Of a DNA stretch of 64,000 nucleotides, positions 8,124-16,211 are shown in pieces. The stretch's first letter is position 1; each line of letters begins with the position of its first letter. The notes under the pieces were generated by a model. That model saw nothing but the letters and a program-made list of their open reading frames with translations, had not been told where the DNA came from and ran no database searches. Position numbers and translations under genes: made by a program. Location of the stretch: positions 434,001 to 498,000 of the forward strand of contig NZ_CP017781.1 of NCBI RefSeq assembly GCF_001856665.1. Reading direction: 5' to 3'. The stretch is from Rhodobacter xanthinilyticus. GTDB taxonomy: Bacteria > Pseudomonadota > Alphaproteobacteria > Rhodobacterales > Rhodobacteraceae.

Positions 8124-8513
8124 ATGAGAGAGCTGACCCCCCCCGAGATCCGCCCGCCCTTCGGCCGCTATGCCCATGGCGTCGAGGTGCCGCCGGGGTG
8201 GCGATTCGTGACCACCTCGGGCCAGCTCGGGCTCGGCGCCGATGACCGCGCGCCGCCCGATATCGGCGCCCAGGCGCGGCTCTGTTTTGCCAATTGCGCG
8301 GCGATTCTCGCGCAGGCGGGGATGGGCCCGGCCGATGTGCTGCGGATCAACGCCTTCGTTACCGAGCGCGCGCATTTCGCCCCCTATATGGCCGCGCGCG
8401 ATGAATGGCTCGCCGGGGTGGCCCGCCTGCCGGTCTCGACGCTGGTGATCGTGTCGGGCTTCACACGGGCCGAATTTCTCGTCGAAGTCGAGGTGACGGC
8501 GGCCGCGCCGTGA
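8124..8513 (+). CDS. RidA/YjgF/RutC-family protein
   Basis: A 129-residue RidA-fold protein. RidA enzymes hydrolyse reactive enamines and imines released by PLP enzymes; RutC-type members work in pyrimidine breakdown. Typical elements are TSGQLGL near the N terminus, RLCFANCAAILAQAGMG with the helix leading into DVLRINAFVT, and LVEVEVTA at the C terminus. ATG at 8124 is chosen because AGGAG is 7 bases upstream; a longer reading to 7962 would run across the operator and has no ribosome site. Divergence from the heterocycle operon suggests it clears a reactive amino-acrylate-like intermediate of that pathway; this is inferred. Confidence 0.85.
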   Translation: MRELTPPEIRPPFGRYAHGVEVPPGWRFVTTSGQLGLGADDRAPPDIGAQARLCFANCAAILAQAGMGPADVLRINAFVTERAHFAPYMAARDEWLAGVARLPVSTLVIVSGFTRAEFLVEVEVTAAAP

Positions 8514-8544
8514 GATAGCGTCGCGCAAAACGAGGAGCGCGGAC

Positions 8545-9171
8545 ATGTGGGATACGTTGATGGCCTTTCCGACGGCGACGCTCTTGGCGTTTCTCGCGGG
8601 CGCGCTGGTGCTCAGCCTGACGCCGGGGTCCGATGTGCTCTTCGCGGTGGCCTCGGGGCTTCAGGGCGGGCCCAGGGTCGGCGCGGTGGCGGGGTTCGGC
8701 GCGGGGCTCGGCGGGGTGTTTCACAGCTGCGCGACGGCCTTTGGCCTTGGCGCGCTGGTCGCGGCACATCCGGGGACGCTGCTGATCGTGCGCTATTTCG
8801 GCGCGGCCTATCTCTTGTGGATCGCCTGGTCGACCTGGCGCGCGGTGCCGGTCTCGCCCGATCATGTCGGCGGCGCGCTGAGCGTGCGCGCGGCCTTCCG
8901 GCGCGGGCTTCTGAACAACCTGATGAACCCCAAGGTCATGCTCTTCATGCTGGCCTATCTGCCGCAGTTCACCGACCCGAAGATCGGCCCGATCTGGCAG
9001 CAGATCCTGATCCTCGGCGCGATCGTGGTCTGCACCGGCACCGTGCTCACCGCGATCTACGGCGCGACGGCCGGCTGGCTCGGCGCCCGGCTCGCGCGGC
9101 GGATGCGGCTTCTCAACCGCTTCGCGGCGCTGCTCTTTGGCGGGCTCGCGGCGCGGCTCGTCATCGACTGA
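8545..9171 (+). CDS. LysE/RhtB-family amino-acid exporter
   Basis: A 208-residue inner-membrane protein with five to six hydrophobic segments. The N-terminal segment ends in LSLTPGSDVLF, the LysE/RhtB signature, and GLLNNLMNPKVMLFMLAYLPQF is the conserved central motif. The family exports amino acids and related metabolites by proton exchange. It follows ridA by 31 bases on the same strand and may be co-transcribed, which would link it to removal of a product of the adjacent pathway. The exported compound cannot be told from sequence. Confidence 0.9.
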   Translation: MWDTLMAFPTATLLAFLAGALVLSLTPGSDVLFAVASGLQGGPRVGAVAGFGAGLGGVFHSCATAFGLGALVAAHPGTLLIVRYFGAAYLLWIAWSTWRAVPVSPDHVGGALSVRAAFRRGLLNNLMNPKVMLFMLAYLPQFTDPKIGPIWQQILILGAIVVCTGTVLTAIYGATAGWLGARLARRMRLLNRFAALLFGGLAARLVID

Positions 9172-9207
9172 CTTGATTTCGCGCCCCGCCCGGGCCATCT
9201 CCGCGCC

Positions 9208-9861
9208 ATGAACGATTTCGTCTATACCCCCACGGCCGAGCAGCCCCGCGTGATCCATGCCGATCACGAGATCCTTGTCGTCGACAAGCCCGCGGGGCTC
9301 CTGTCGGTGCCCGGCAAGGGCGAGGACAAGGCCGATTGCCTGATCGAGCGGCTGCGCGGCGCCTTCCCCGAGATCTTGCTCGTGCACCGGCTCGACATGG
9401 ATACCTCGGGGGTGATGATCTTCGGGCTGACGCCCCATGCGCAGCGCCACCTCGGGCTGCAATTCGAGAACCGCCAGACGAAGAAACACTACCTCGCGCG
9501 GCTCTGGGGGCATCTGGCGCCAAAGGAGGGGCGGGTCGATCTGCCGCTCATCGTCGATTGGCCGAACCGCCCGAAACAACATGTGAATTTCGAGACCGGC
9601 AAACCCGCCCAGACCGATTGGCGAGTGCTGCGCCACGACCCGGATGGCACGACGCGGGTGCGCCTCACCCCGCTGACCGGCCGCAGCCACCAGCTGCGCG
9701 TGCATATGCGCGAGCTCGGCCATGCGATCCTCGGCGATCCGCTTTACGCCGAGGGGCCGGGGCGCGATTTCCCGCGCCTGATGCTCCATGCCGAGAGCCT
9801 GCGCATCCGCCATCCCGATGGCGGCGCACATATGACATTCACCGCGCCCTGCCCGTTCTGA
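9208..9861 (+). CDS. rluA: RluA-family pseudouridine synthase
   Basis: A 217-residue RNA pseudouridine synthase, close in length to E. coli RluA (219 residues), which modifies 23S rRNA position 746 and tRNA position 32. It has no S4 domain, as in RluA rather than RluC/D. The catalytic motif HRLDMDTSG contains the nucleophilic aspartate; DKPAGLLSVPGKG and LTGRSHQLRVHM are the other conserved blocks. RNA specificity is assigned only by similarity of architecture. The gene converges on 9995-11134 across a palindromic repeat that may serve as its 3' hairpin. Confidence 0.9.
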   Translation: MNDFVYTPTAEQPRVIHADHEILVVDKPAGLLSVPGKGEDKADCLIERLRGAFPEILLVHRLDMDTSGVMIFGLTPHAQRHLGLQFENRQTKKHYLARLWGHLAPKEGRVDLPLIVDWPNRPKQHVNFETGKPAQTDWRVLRHDPDGTTRVRLTPLTGRSHQLRVHMRELGHAILGDPLYAEGPGRDFPRLMLHAESLRIRHPDGGAHMTFTAPCPF

Positions 9862-9899
9862 GCGTTCAGGGGCTCTGCCCCTCGGCCTGCGGCCTCACC

Positions 9900-9961
9900 C
9901 CGGGATATTTGGACATCGTTGAAACGAGGGGTTTCTCCTTCAATGATGCAAAAATATCCCG
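9900..9961. repeat. Palindromic intergenic repeat, copy B
   Basis: CGGGATATTTGGACATCGTTGAA (from 9901) is complemented by TTCAATGATGCAAAAATATCCCG ending at 9961, with a short loop. Its inner arm reads CATCGTTGAA instead of CAAGAAGAA, yet both arms have changed together. It is followed by a GGGGGTCCGGGGGCGGCG block also seen after the 41 kb copy. It lies between converging genes and may act as a bidirectional 3' hairpin. Confidence 0.75.
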
Positions 9962-9994
9962 CAGGGGGTCCGGGGGCGGCGCACGCCCCCGGCT

Positions 9995-11134
9995 TCAGCC
10001 AAGGTGATCGAGCTTTGCGAGGTATTGCGCCTCGCGTTCAAGCGCGCCGAGCCAGCTTTTCACGAGCTTCGGATCATGCGGCGCGGGATGCACGCCCGCC
10101 GGCATCTCATGGCGCAGGATCGATTCGACCGCGAGCGACACCGTCCCCGACACGAGCCGCGCCATCGCCGAGCCGCGCGCATCGCCCTGTGCGTCGAGCA
10201 CCCAGGATTTCTGCCAGACCGGCCGCCCCTCGGCCTTGGCGGCAAGCGACACGACCAGAACCGCGCGATCGGGCTCGCCCGCCTCGTAAGGGTAGGCGCG
10301 CCAGAGCTCATCGGCGAGGGTCGCGAGGCGCTCCTCGGCCTCGGGCCCCTCATCTTCAAGCGCGCGGAACACCGGCTCCCAGGCCTCTGCCCAGCCCATC
10401 AGCCGGATCGTGCCGCGCACGAAATCCTCGATCTTCCAGGCCGGATCGAAGCGGTATTCGTGCAGGAAGGGCAGGCTGTCGCGGTTGGGGTAGACCTCGA
10501 AGGTCTCCGGGCGCGGCAGCGGCGCGTCGTAGCGGCTCACCGCCTCCCAGGGGCGTTTCACGCTCAGCTCCGAGAAATGCCGGATCGAGCGCGAGGGCGA
10601 TTTCAGCGCCCGCAACACGCCGAGCGGCGACCAGCTGAATTTGTAGCGAAACGCGTTGGGGTGCGCGGGCACGCCGCCGCAATAGCTTTGGAAGGAGAGC
10701 GTGTTGCCCGGCGCGAAAGCGGCGCTCGCGAGGTAATCGGCGACGAGATCATGGGCCATCAGATGGTCGATCCCCGGGTCGAGTCCGACCTCGGCGACGA
10801 AGCTCAGCCCCGCCGCCCTTGCCGCGTCATCGAGCCGGCGCAGCCCGTGCGAGAGATAGGAGGAGCAGGCGAAATGCGCGCCATGGGCGAGCGCGATCTG
10901 GGCGAGTTCATGGTGCATGTCGGGCGGCAGCATCGAGACGATCACATCGCCCGGTTGCGTGGCCGCGCCCAAGCCCTCGAGCGAGAAGCGCGCGATCTCG
11001 GCCGCGCGCCCTTCGAGCAGCGCATAGGCCGCGGGCTCGTCGATCGTCCAGACGGTGAGCGCGTGCCCCGCGTCGATCAGCCGGCGCAGCCCCGGCCCCG
11101 AGCTCAGCCCCGTCCCGCACCAGTGAACGCGCAT
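9995..11134 (-). CDS. Saccharopine-dehydrogenase-family protein
   Basis: A 379-residue NAD(P)-dependent oxidoreductase of the saccharopine dehydrogenase family. The N terminus MRVHWCGTGLSSGPGL forms a Rossmann-like glycine turn (G-x-G-x-S-x-G), followed by VIVSMLPPDMHHELA and AEVGLDPGIDHLMAHDL, characteristic of the glutamate-forming enzymes of lysine degradation. ATG at 11134 is preferred because AAGGAG lies 6 bases upstream; further upstream starts overlap the WGR gene. It is 12 bases downstream of the WGR gene and probably co-transcribed. No lysine-ketoglutarate reductase or aminoadipate gene is nearby, so the substrate could also be another secondary amine or carboxynorspermidine-like compound. 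Confidence 0.85.
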   Translation of the reverse strand: MRVHWCGTGLSSGPGLRRLIDAGHALTVWTIDEPAAYALLEGRAAEIARFSLEGLGAATQPGDVIVSMLPPDMHHELAQIALAHGAHFACSSYLSHGLRRLDDAARAAGLSFVAEVGLDPGIDHLMAHDLVADYLASAAFAPGNTLSFQSYCGGVPAHPNAFRYKFSWSPLGVLRALKSPSRSIRHFSELSVKRPWEAVSRYDAPLPRPETFEVYPNRDSLPFLHEYRFDPAWKIEDFVRGTIRLMGWAEAWEPVFRALEDEGPEAEERLATLADELWRAYPYEAGEPDRAVLVVSLAAKAEGRPVWQKSWVLDAQGDARGSAMARLVSGTVSLAVESILRHEMPAGVHPAPHDPKLVKSWLGALEREAQYLAKLDHLG

Positions 11135-11145
11135 CCCCGTCTCCT

Positions 11146-11382
11146 TCATGGCGCGACCGCGCGCTCGCTCAGCCGGTAGCCGCGTGCGATCGCCCGGCCG
11201 CGCCAGCGATCCGCCGCCTGTGCCGCCTCGCGCAGGTTGCCAAACCAGTTCACCCGCGCGCCCGCGCGCCGCCCGGCCCGGCCCCATTCGCGCAAGACCG
11301 AATATTCCCCGAAGAGATTATCCGTGATTTCAACGCGGTAGAAGCTGCGGGCGGTGGGGCGATGGAGCAAGATGGTGAGCAT
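11146..11382 (-). CDS. WGR-domain small protein
   Basis: A 78-residue protein consisting almost entirely of a WGR domain, with REWGRAGRRAG in the middle and a FYRVEITDNLFGEYSVL strand region before it. WGR domains occur in PARPs and DNA-binding MolR-type regulators and in small stand-alone bacterial proteins of unknown function. It is followed after 12 bases by the saccharopine-dehydrogenase-like gene. A nucleic-acid-binding role is possible from the domain but is not shown. Confidence 0.8.
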   Translation of the reverse strand: MLTILLHRPTARSFYRVEITDNLFGEYSVLREWGRAGRRAGARVNWFGNLREAAQAADRWRGRAIARGYRLSERAVAP

Positions 11383-11437
11383 GGCGGGCCTTTCTGAGGC
11401 AGGGAATCAGAACCCCGCCCCGGATGCCAGCGCAAAA

Positions 11438-12142
11438 TCACTCCCAGCGGACCTCGCCCAGAAAGATATAGCCCGCGCCGTAGATCGTCTTGATCAGCCG
11501 CGGGTTCTTCGGGTCCTCGCCGAGCTTGGTGCGCAGCCGCGAGATCCGCACATCCATCGCCCGGTCGAAGCTCTCCCCCGCGATGCCGCCGAGGTTTTCT
11601 TGCATCTGCGCGCGGGTCAGAAGCCGGTTCGGCGCGTCGAGAAAGAGCCGCAGCACCTCGCCCTCGGCATGGCTGAACGGGGTCTCGCGGCCCTCGGCGT
11701 CGATCAGCACATAGCGGTCGAAGGCCGCGCGCCAACCGGCGAAATGGGCGATCTGGGCGGCGGGGGCGGCCTCGGCGCGGGGCTTGCGCAGCCGCGCGCG
11801 CAGCCGCGCCACCACCTCGGCGGGATCGAAGGGTTTGATGATGTAATCATCCGCGCCAAGTTCGAGCCCGGTCACCCGGTCCTGCACCTGCGCGCGCCCG
11901 GAGATGATGATGATCGCCGCGCCCGATTCGAGCGCGAGCCGATGCACGAGCGCCAGCCCGTCGCGGTCGGGCAGGCCGAGATCGACGAGGCAGGCATCGA
12001 AGGCGGTGCGTTTCAGCGCGGCCTCGAATTCGGTGGCGCGGCCATAGGTCGTGGTGCGAAAACCCGCCTCGGTCAGGGTTTCGGCGAGCATCCGGCGGAT
12101 CTCGGGTTCGTCGTCGAGAATGGCGACATGGGGCGCGGTCAT
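11438..12142 (-). CDS. OmpR-family response regulator
   Basis: A 234-residue cytoplasmic regulator with an N-terminal receiver (acidic D10-D11, phospho-acceptor D54 in VDLGLPD, K103 in IIKPFD) and a C-terminal winged helix (about 135-230) ending in RLIKTIYGAGYIFLGEV, the OmpR/PhoB signature. ATG at 12142 overlaps the stop of the hybrid kinase gene by 4 bp, so the pair is translationally coupled and probably cognate. The divergent neighbour is the acyl-CoA ligase/ABC operon, whose intergenic region carries tandem 11-bp repeats of the kind bound by OmpR proteins; the operon is the likely target. Confidence 0.93.
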   Translation of the reverse strand: MTAPHVAILDDEPEIRRMLAETLTEAGFRTTTYGRATEFEAALKRTAFDACLVDLGLPDRDGLALVHRLALESGAAIIIISGRAQVQDRVTGLELGADDYIIKPFDPAEVVARLRARLRKPRAEAAPAAQIAHFAGWRAAFDRYVLIDAEGRETPFSHAEGEVLRLFLDAPNRLLTRAQMQENLGGIAGESFDRAMDVRISRLRTKLGEDPKNPRLIKTIYGAGYIFLGEVRWE

Positions 12143-14049
12143 GTGCGGGCTCCGGCAAGGGTGGCGGCAAGGGTCGCCGCGTCGAAGGGTTTTTGCAGCA
12201 CCGCACAGGGCGCCGCGGCGCGCAGGTCGTTGCCCGGCGGCAGCGAGGTCATCAGCACCACCGGCAGCCGCGCGCCGATCCGCCGCGCCAGATCGACGCC
12301 GGTCTCGGCGCCGGCGAGCTGGATATCGGAGAGCACGAGCCCGATATCGGGCAGCGCGAGCAGCGCCTCGGCTTCGGCCACGCTCGCCGCCTCGATCACC
12401 GTGTGATCCATCGCGCAGAGCATCTCGCGGGTGCCGGCGCGGATCTCGGGGTTGTCCTCGACAAGCAGCACGAGCGTCGGCGCGGCGGGCGCGGCGGGGC
12501 GGCGCATCGGCAGGCGCAGCGTGATCCGCGCGCCGCCCTCGATCGGGTTTTCGAGGCGCAGCGTGCCGCCGGCGAGTTTCGTCTGGTCATAGACCATCGA
12601 GAGCCCGAGCCCCGAGCCCTCGCCGCCTTTCGTGGTGAAGAACGGCTCGAGCGCGTGCTCGAGCGCCTCGCGCGAGAACCCGGGCCCGGTGTCGGAGACC
12701 ATGATCTCGATCCAGGTGTCGCGCACCGGATGCACCTCGACGCGGATCCGTCCGCCGCGCGGGCCCATCGCGTCGCGGGCGTTGAGCATCAGGTTCAGAA
12801 GGCTGTCCTGGATCTGGCCGGGGTCGAGCAGCACCGCGCCCGGGATCCCGCCGACGAAGGTCTCGAGCGTGACGTGATCGCCAAGGCTCGGCCGCGCCAT
12901 CGCCGCGAGATCCTCGATCAGCGGGCGCAGCTCGACCGCCTGGGGGCGCAGCGCGCGCTTGCCCGAGATCGCAGCGATCCGGTCGAGAAGCGCGCCGCCG
13001 CGCCGCGCCGCCGCGAGCGTGGCGCGCACCGCCTCGCGCGCCTCGGGCGGCAGATCGCGGGCGCGTTCGAGCCGGCCTTGCAGCCCGAGGATGATCGTCA
13101 GGATATTGGCGAAATCATGCGCGAGCCCCGAGGTCAGCTGCGCGGCGAGCTCGCGTTTGGCGCTTTGCGCGAGGGCGGCGCGGGTCTGGGTCTCCAGCGT
13201 GACATCGGTCGAGAGGATATAGACGCCCTGCACCGCGCCATCGGGGGCGCGATCGGGGGTCAGCGCGACGCGGATCCGCCGACCCGAGGGCGCATGGGTG
13301 ATCTCCTGCACATTCGCCTCGCCCACGAGCGCCCGCTCGAAGCCGGGCTTGAGTCGCGCGAAAGTGACCGCGCCAAGCGCGCTCGCCGCGGGCTGGCCCA
13401 CCGGATCATCGAGCGAGCCCGGCATCACCGCGGTCAGCCGCCGGTTCGAGAACGTATAGACGAAATCGCGATCCATATGGGCGATATGGGCCGGCATCAT
13501 CTCGGTCACCTGCCGCGTGCGCGCCTCGATCGCGGTCAGCTCGCGCTGTGCCTCCTCGAGCGCGGCATTGGTCGCGCCAAGCGCACGGTTCGCCGCCGCC
13601 AGCCGCTCGGCATCCTCGAGGACGCGCTCGGACAGCTCCTCGGAGCGGGCGCGCAAGAGCGCCTCCTGACGCTTGATCTCGGTGATGTCGGTATAGACCG
13701 TGACCCAGCCCCCCTGCGGCAGGGGCGCCCCCTCGACCGAGATCGTGCGGCCGTTGGTGCGGGTGCGCTCCATGTAATGGGGCTGGAAATGGCGGGCCTG
13801 TTCGACGCGGCGCAGGACCTCGAGCTCGAGATCCTCGGGCGCGCCATATTCGCCGCGCTCGACGAGAAAGCGGATCGTCTCCTCGAAGGGCGTGCCGGGG
13901 CGGGTCAGCTCCTCGGGCAGGTCGAACATGCGCCGGTATTGCTCGTTCGAGACGACGAGCCGCAGATCGCGATCGAAGATCGAGAGCGCCTGACCGATCA
14001 GGTTGAGCCCGGCCTGCGTCAGCCTCTGGCGTGTGTCCTCGCTTTGCAT
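12139..14049 (-). CDS. PAS-containing hybrid histidine kinase
   Basis: A 636-residue sensor kinase without clear membrane segments, so likely cytoplasmic. PAS domains occupy about residues 15-125 and 185-290, joined by a coiled-coil stretch. The phospho-acceptor is H311 in GLAHDFAN. The ATPase domain shows N423 in LMLNARDAMG, D453 in DTGPGF and the G2 box GSGLGLS. A C-terminal receiver (about 525-636) has D575 in LSDIQL and K620 in QKPFD. ATG at 14049 is supported by GGGAGGA; a TTG 18 bases upstream is the alternative. With the OmpR-type regulator it probably senses a cytosolic cue linked to the divergent acid-uptake operon; the ligand is unknown. Confidence 0.93.
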   Translation of the reverse strand: MQSEDTRQRLTQAGLNLIGQALSIFDRDLRLVVSNEQYRRMFDLPEELTRPGTPFEETIRFLVERGEYGAPEDLELEVLRRVEQARHFQPHYMERTRTNGRTISVEGAPLPQGGWVTVYTDITEIKRQEALLRARSEELSERVLEDAERLAAANRALGATNAALEEAQRELTAIEARTRQVTEMMPAHIAHMDRDFVYTFSNRRLTAVMPGSLDDPVGQPAASALGAVTFARLKPGFERALVGEANVQEITHAPSGRRIRVALTPDRAPDGAVQGVYILSTDVTLETQTRAALAQSAKRELAAQLTSGLAHDFANILTIILGLQGRLERARDLPPEAREAVRATLAAARRGGALLDRIAAISGKRALRPQAVELRPLIEDLAAMARPSLGDHVTLETFVGGIPGAVLLDPGQIQDSLLNLMLNARDAMGPRGGRIRVEVHPVRDTWIEIMVSDTGPGFSREALEHALEPFFTTKGGEGSGLGLSMVYDQTKLAGGTLRLENPIEGGARITLRLPMRRPAAPAAPTLVLLVEDNPEIRAGTREMLCAMDHTVIEAASVAEAEALLALPDIGLVLSDIQLAGAETGVDLARRIGARLPVVLMTSLPPGNDLRAAAPCAVLQKPFDAATLAATLAGART

Positions 14050-14119
14050 CCCGTCCTCCCGGCCCAAGGGCTAACACCCCGCCGCCCGCGGAAAAAGCCC
14101 GAAATCGGCGCGACAAGGA

Positions 14120-14152
14120 TTCGTAAGATTTTGGTAAAAGTGCCGCAAAACT
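14120..14152. promoter_or_regulatory. Tandem 11-bp direct repeats, candidate OmpR-type operator
   Basis: TTCGTAAGATT (14120-14130) is followed directly by TTGGTAAAAGT (14131-14141; 8 of 11 identical) and a weaker third unit at 14142-14152. End-to-end repeats of about 11 bp are the usual binding architecture of OmpR/PhoB regulators. The site lies between the kinase/regulator operon and the divergent ligase/ABC operon. Binding is inferred. Confidence 0.4.
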
Positions 14153-14243
14153 TCGTCGTCAGGGTCAGCCCAAGGCAGCGGGGCGGTTGAGGAGCCCCCC
14201 GCCGCACGGGGAGAGGCCGGGTGACCGGCACGAGGGAGGACAT

Positions 14244-16211
14244 ATGGCTGACGCAAGGGCGGCGGAGAGCACTCCGCAGTCGATTCCTGCGCTTTTGGCG
14301 CGGAACGTGGCGCGTTACGGCGGCTATCCGGCGTATCGGGAAAAGGAATTCGGGATCTGGCAGGTCTGGAGCTGGGCGCAGGCCGCGGCCGAGATCCGGG
14401 CGATGGCGCTGGGGTTCATGGATCTCGGCGTCGAGCGCGGGGACCATATCGCGATCATCGGGCGCAACCGCCCGGCGCATTACTGGGCGATGGTCGCGGC
14501 GCAGATGTGCGGCGCGGTGCCGGTGCCGCTCTATCAGGATGCGGTGGCCGAGGAGATGGCCTATGTGCTCGGCCATTGCGGCGCGCGCTTCGTGATCTGC
14601 GGCGATCAGGAACAGGTCGACAAGGTCGTCGAGGTCGAGGACCGGATCCACACGATCGAGCAGGTGATGTATACCGACAAGCGCGGCATGCGGAAATATG
14701 ACCACAGCCGGATGAACGCGCTCGAGGATGTGATCGCCACCGGCCGCGCGAGCCACTACCGCTATGACGAGGAGCTCGACCGGCGCATCGCCGAGCTGAC
14801 CTATGACAGCACCTGCGTGATGCTCTACACCTCGGGCACGACGGGCAAGCCGAAGGGCGTGGTGCTCTCGAACCGCAACATCATCGAGACCGCCAAGAAC
14901 AGCTGCGACTTCGACCGCCTGACGCGGATGGAAGAGGTTCTGGCCTATCTGCCGATGGCCTGGGTGGGCGATTTCATCTTCTCGATCGGTCAGGCCTATT
15001 GGGCGGGCTTCACCGTCAACTGCCCGGAAAACGCCGCGACGATGATGTCGGATCTGCGCGAGATCGGGCCGACCTATTTCTTCGCGCCGCCGCGGGTCTT
15101 CGAGGGGCAGCTCACCAATGTCATGATCCGCATGGAAGACGCGGGTCGGGTGAAGAAATGGCTCTTTGACCATTACATGGCGCTGGCGCGCAAGATCGGG
15201 CCGCGGGTGCTCGATGGCAAGCCGGTGGGCGCGGTGGAGCGGCTGCGCTACGCGCTGGGCGAGCTCGCGATCTACGGGCCGCTGAAGAACGCGCTCGGCT
15301 TCTCGCGGGTGCGGGTGGGCTATACCGCGGGCGAGGCGATCGGGCCGGAGATCTTCGATTTCTACCGCTCGCTCGGCATCAACCTCAAACAGCTCTATGG
15401 CCAGACCGAGGCTTCGGTGTTCATCACCCAGCAGCCCGACGGTCAGGTGCGCTCCGATACCGTGGGCGTGCCCTCGCCCGGCGTCGAGGTCAAAATCGGC
15501 GAGACCGGCGAGGTCTATTACCGCTCGCCCGGCACCTTCGTGGAATATTACAACAACCCCGACAGCACCGCCTCGACCAAGGACGCCGAGGGCTGGGTCG
15601 CGACCGGGGATGCAGGCTTCTTCGAAGAGGGCACCGGCCATCTTCGGATCATCGACCGCGCCAAGGATGTCGGCAAAATGGCCGACGGACGGCTGTTCGC
15701 CCCGAAATACGTGGAAAACAAGCTCAAGTTCTACCCCAACATCCTTGAGGCCGTCGTCTTTGGCGCGGGACGTGATCGCTGCACCGCCTTCATCAACATC
15801 GACCTGACCGCGGTCGGCAACTGGGCCGAGCGCAACAACATCGCCTATGCGAGCTATCAGGAGCTCGCCGGCCATCCGAAGGTCTATGAGATGATCGGGC
15901 GCCATATCGACGAGGTGAACGCCTCGGTCGCGCAAGACCCGATGCTCGCGGGCTGCCAGATCCATCGCTTCTTGATCCTGCACAAGGAGCTCGACGCCGA
16001 TGACGGCGAGATGACCCGCACCCGCAAGGTGCGCCGCAACATCGTGGCGGAGAAATACGCCGACCTGATCGAGGCGCTCTATGACGGGCGCGACAGCATC
16101 TACACCGAGACCGAAGTGACCTACGAGGACGGCCGCAAGGGCGCGATCAAGGCCACGCTGCGCCTTGCCGATGCCTCGGTCGCCCCCGAACAGAGGATCG
16201 CCGCAGAATGA
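14244..16211 (+). CDS. Long-chain-type acyl-CoA synthetase (AMP-forming)
   Basis: A 655-residue adenylate-forming ligase of the FadD/FAA type, which activates carboxylic acids to acyl-CoA with ATP. The P-loop is TSGTTGKPKG, the A5-like motif is LYGQTEASVF, and the A7/A8 region reads GWVATGDAGFFEE then DRAKDVGKMADG. ATG at 14244 has GGGAGGA 4-10 bases upstream. It is the first gene of an operon whose other members are a HAAT-type importer and a PaaK-like ligase; its stop overlaps the ATPase start by 4 bp. This argues for uptake coupled to CoA activation of an organic acid. Chain length or aromatic nature cannot be decided by eye. Confidence 0.92.
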   Translation: MADARAAESTPQSIPALLARNVARYGGYPAYREKEFGIWQVWSWAQAAAEIRAMALGFMDLGVERGDHIAIIGRNRPAHYWAMVAAQMCGAVPVPLYQDAVAEEMAYVLGHCGARFVICGDQEQVDKVVEVEDRIHTIEQVMYTDKRGMRKYDHSRMNALEDVIATGRASHYRYDEELDRRIAELTYDSTCVMLYTSGTTGKPKGVVLSNRNIIETAKNSCDFDRLTRMEEVLAYLPMAWVGDFIFSIGQAYWAGFTVNCPENAATMMSDLREIGPTYFFAPPRVFEGQLTNVMIRMEDAGRVKKWLFDHYMALARKIGPRVLDGKPVGAVERLRYALGELAIYGPLKNALGFSRVRVGYTAGEAIGPEIFDFYRSLGINLKQLYGQTEASVFITQQPDGQVRSDTVGVPSPGVEVKIGETGEVYYRSPGTFVEYYNNPDSTASTKDAEGWVATGDAGFFEEGTGHLRIIDRAKDVGKMADGRLFAPKYVENKLKFYPNILEAVVFGAGRDRCTAFINIDLTAVGNWAERNNIAYASYQELAGHPKVYEMIGRHIDEVNASVAQDPMLAGCQIHRFLILHKELDADDGEMTRTRKVRRNIVAEKYADLIEALYDGRDSIYTETEVTYEDGRKGAIKATLRLADASVAPEQRIAAE

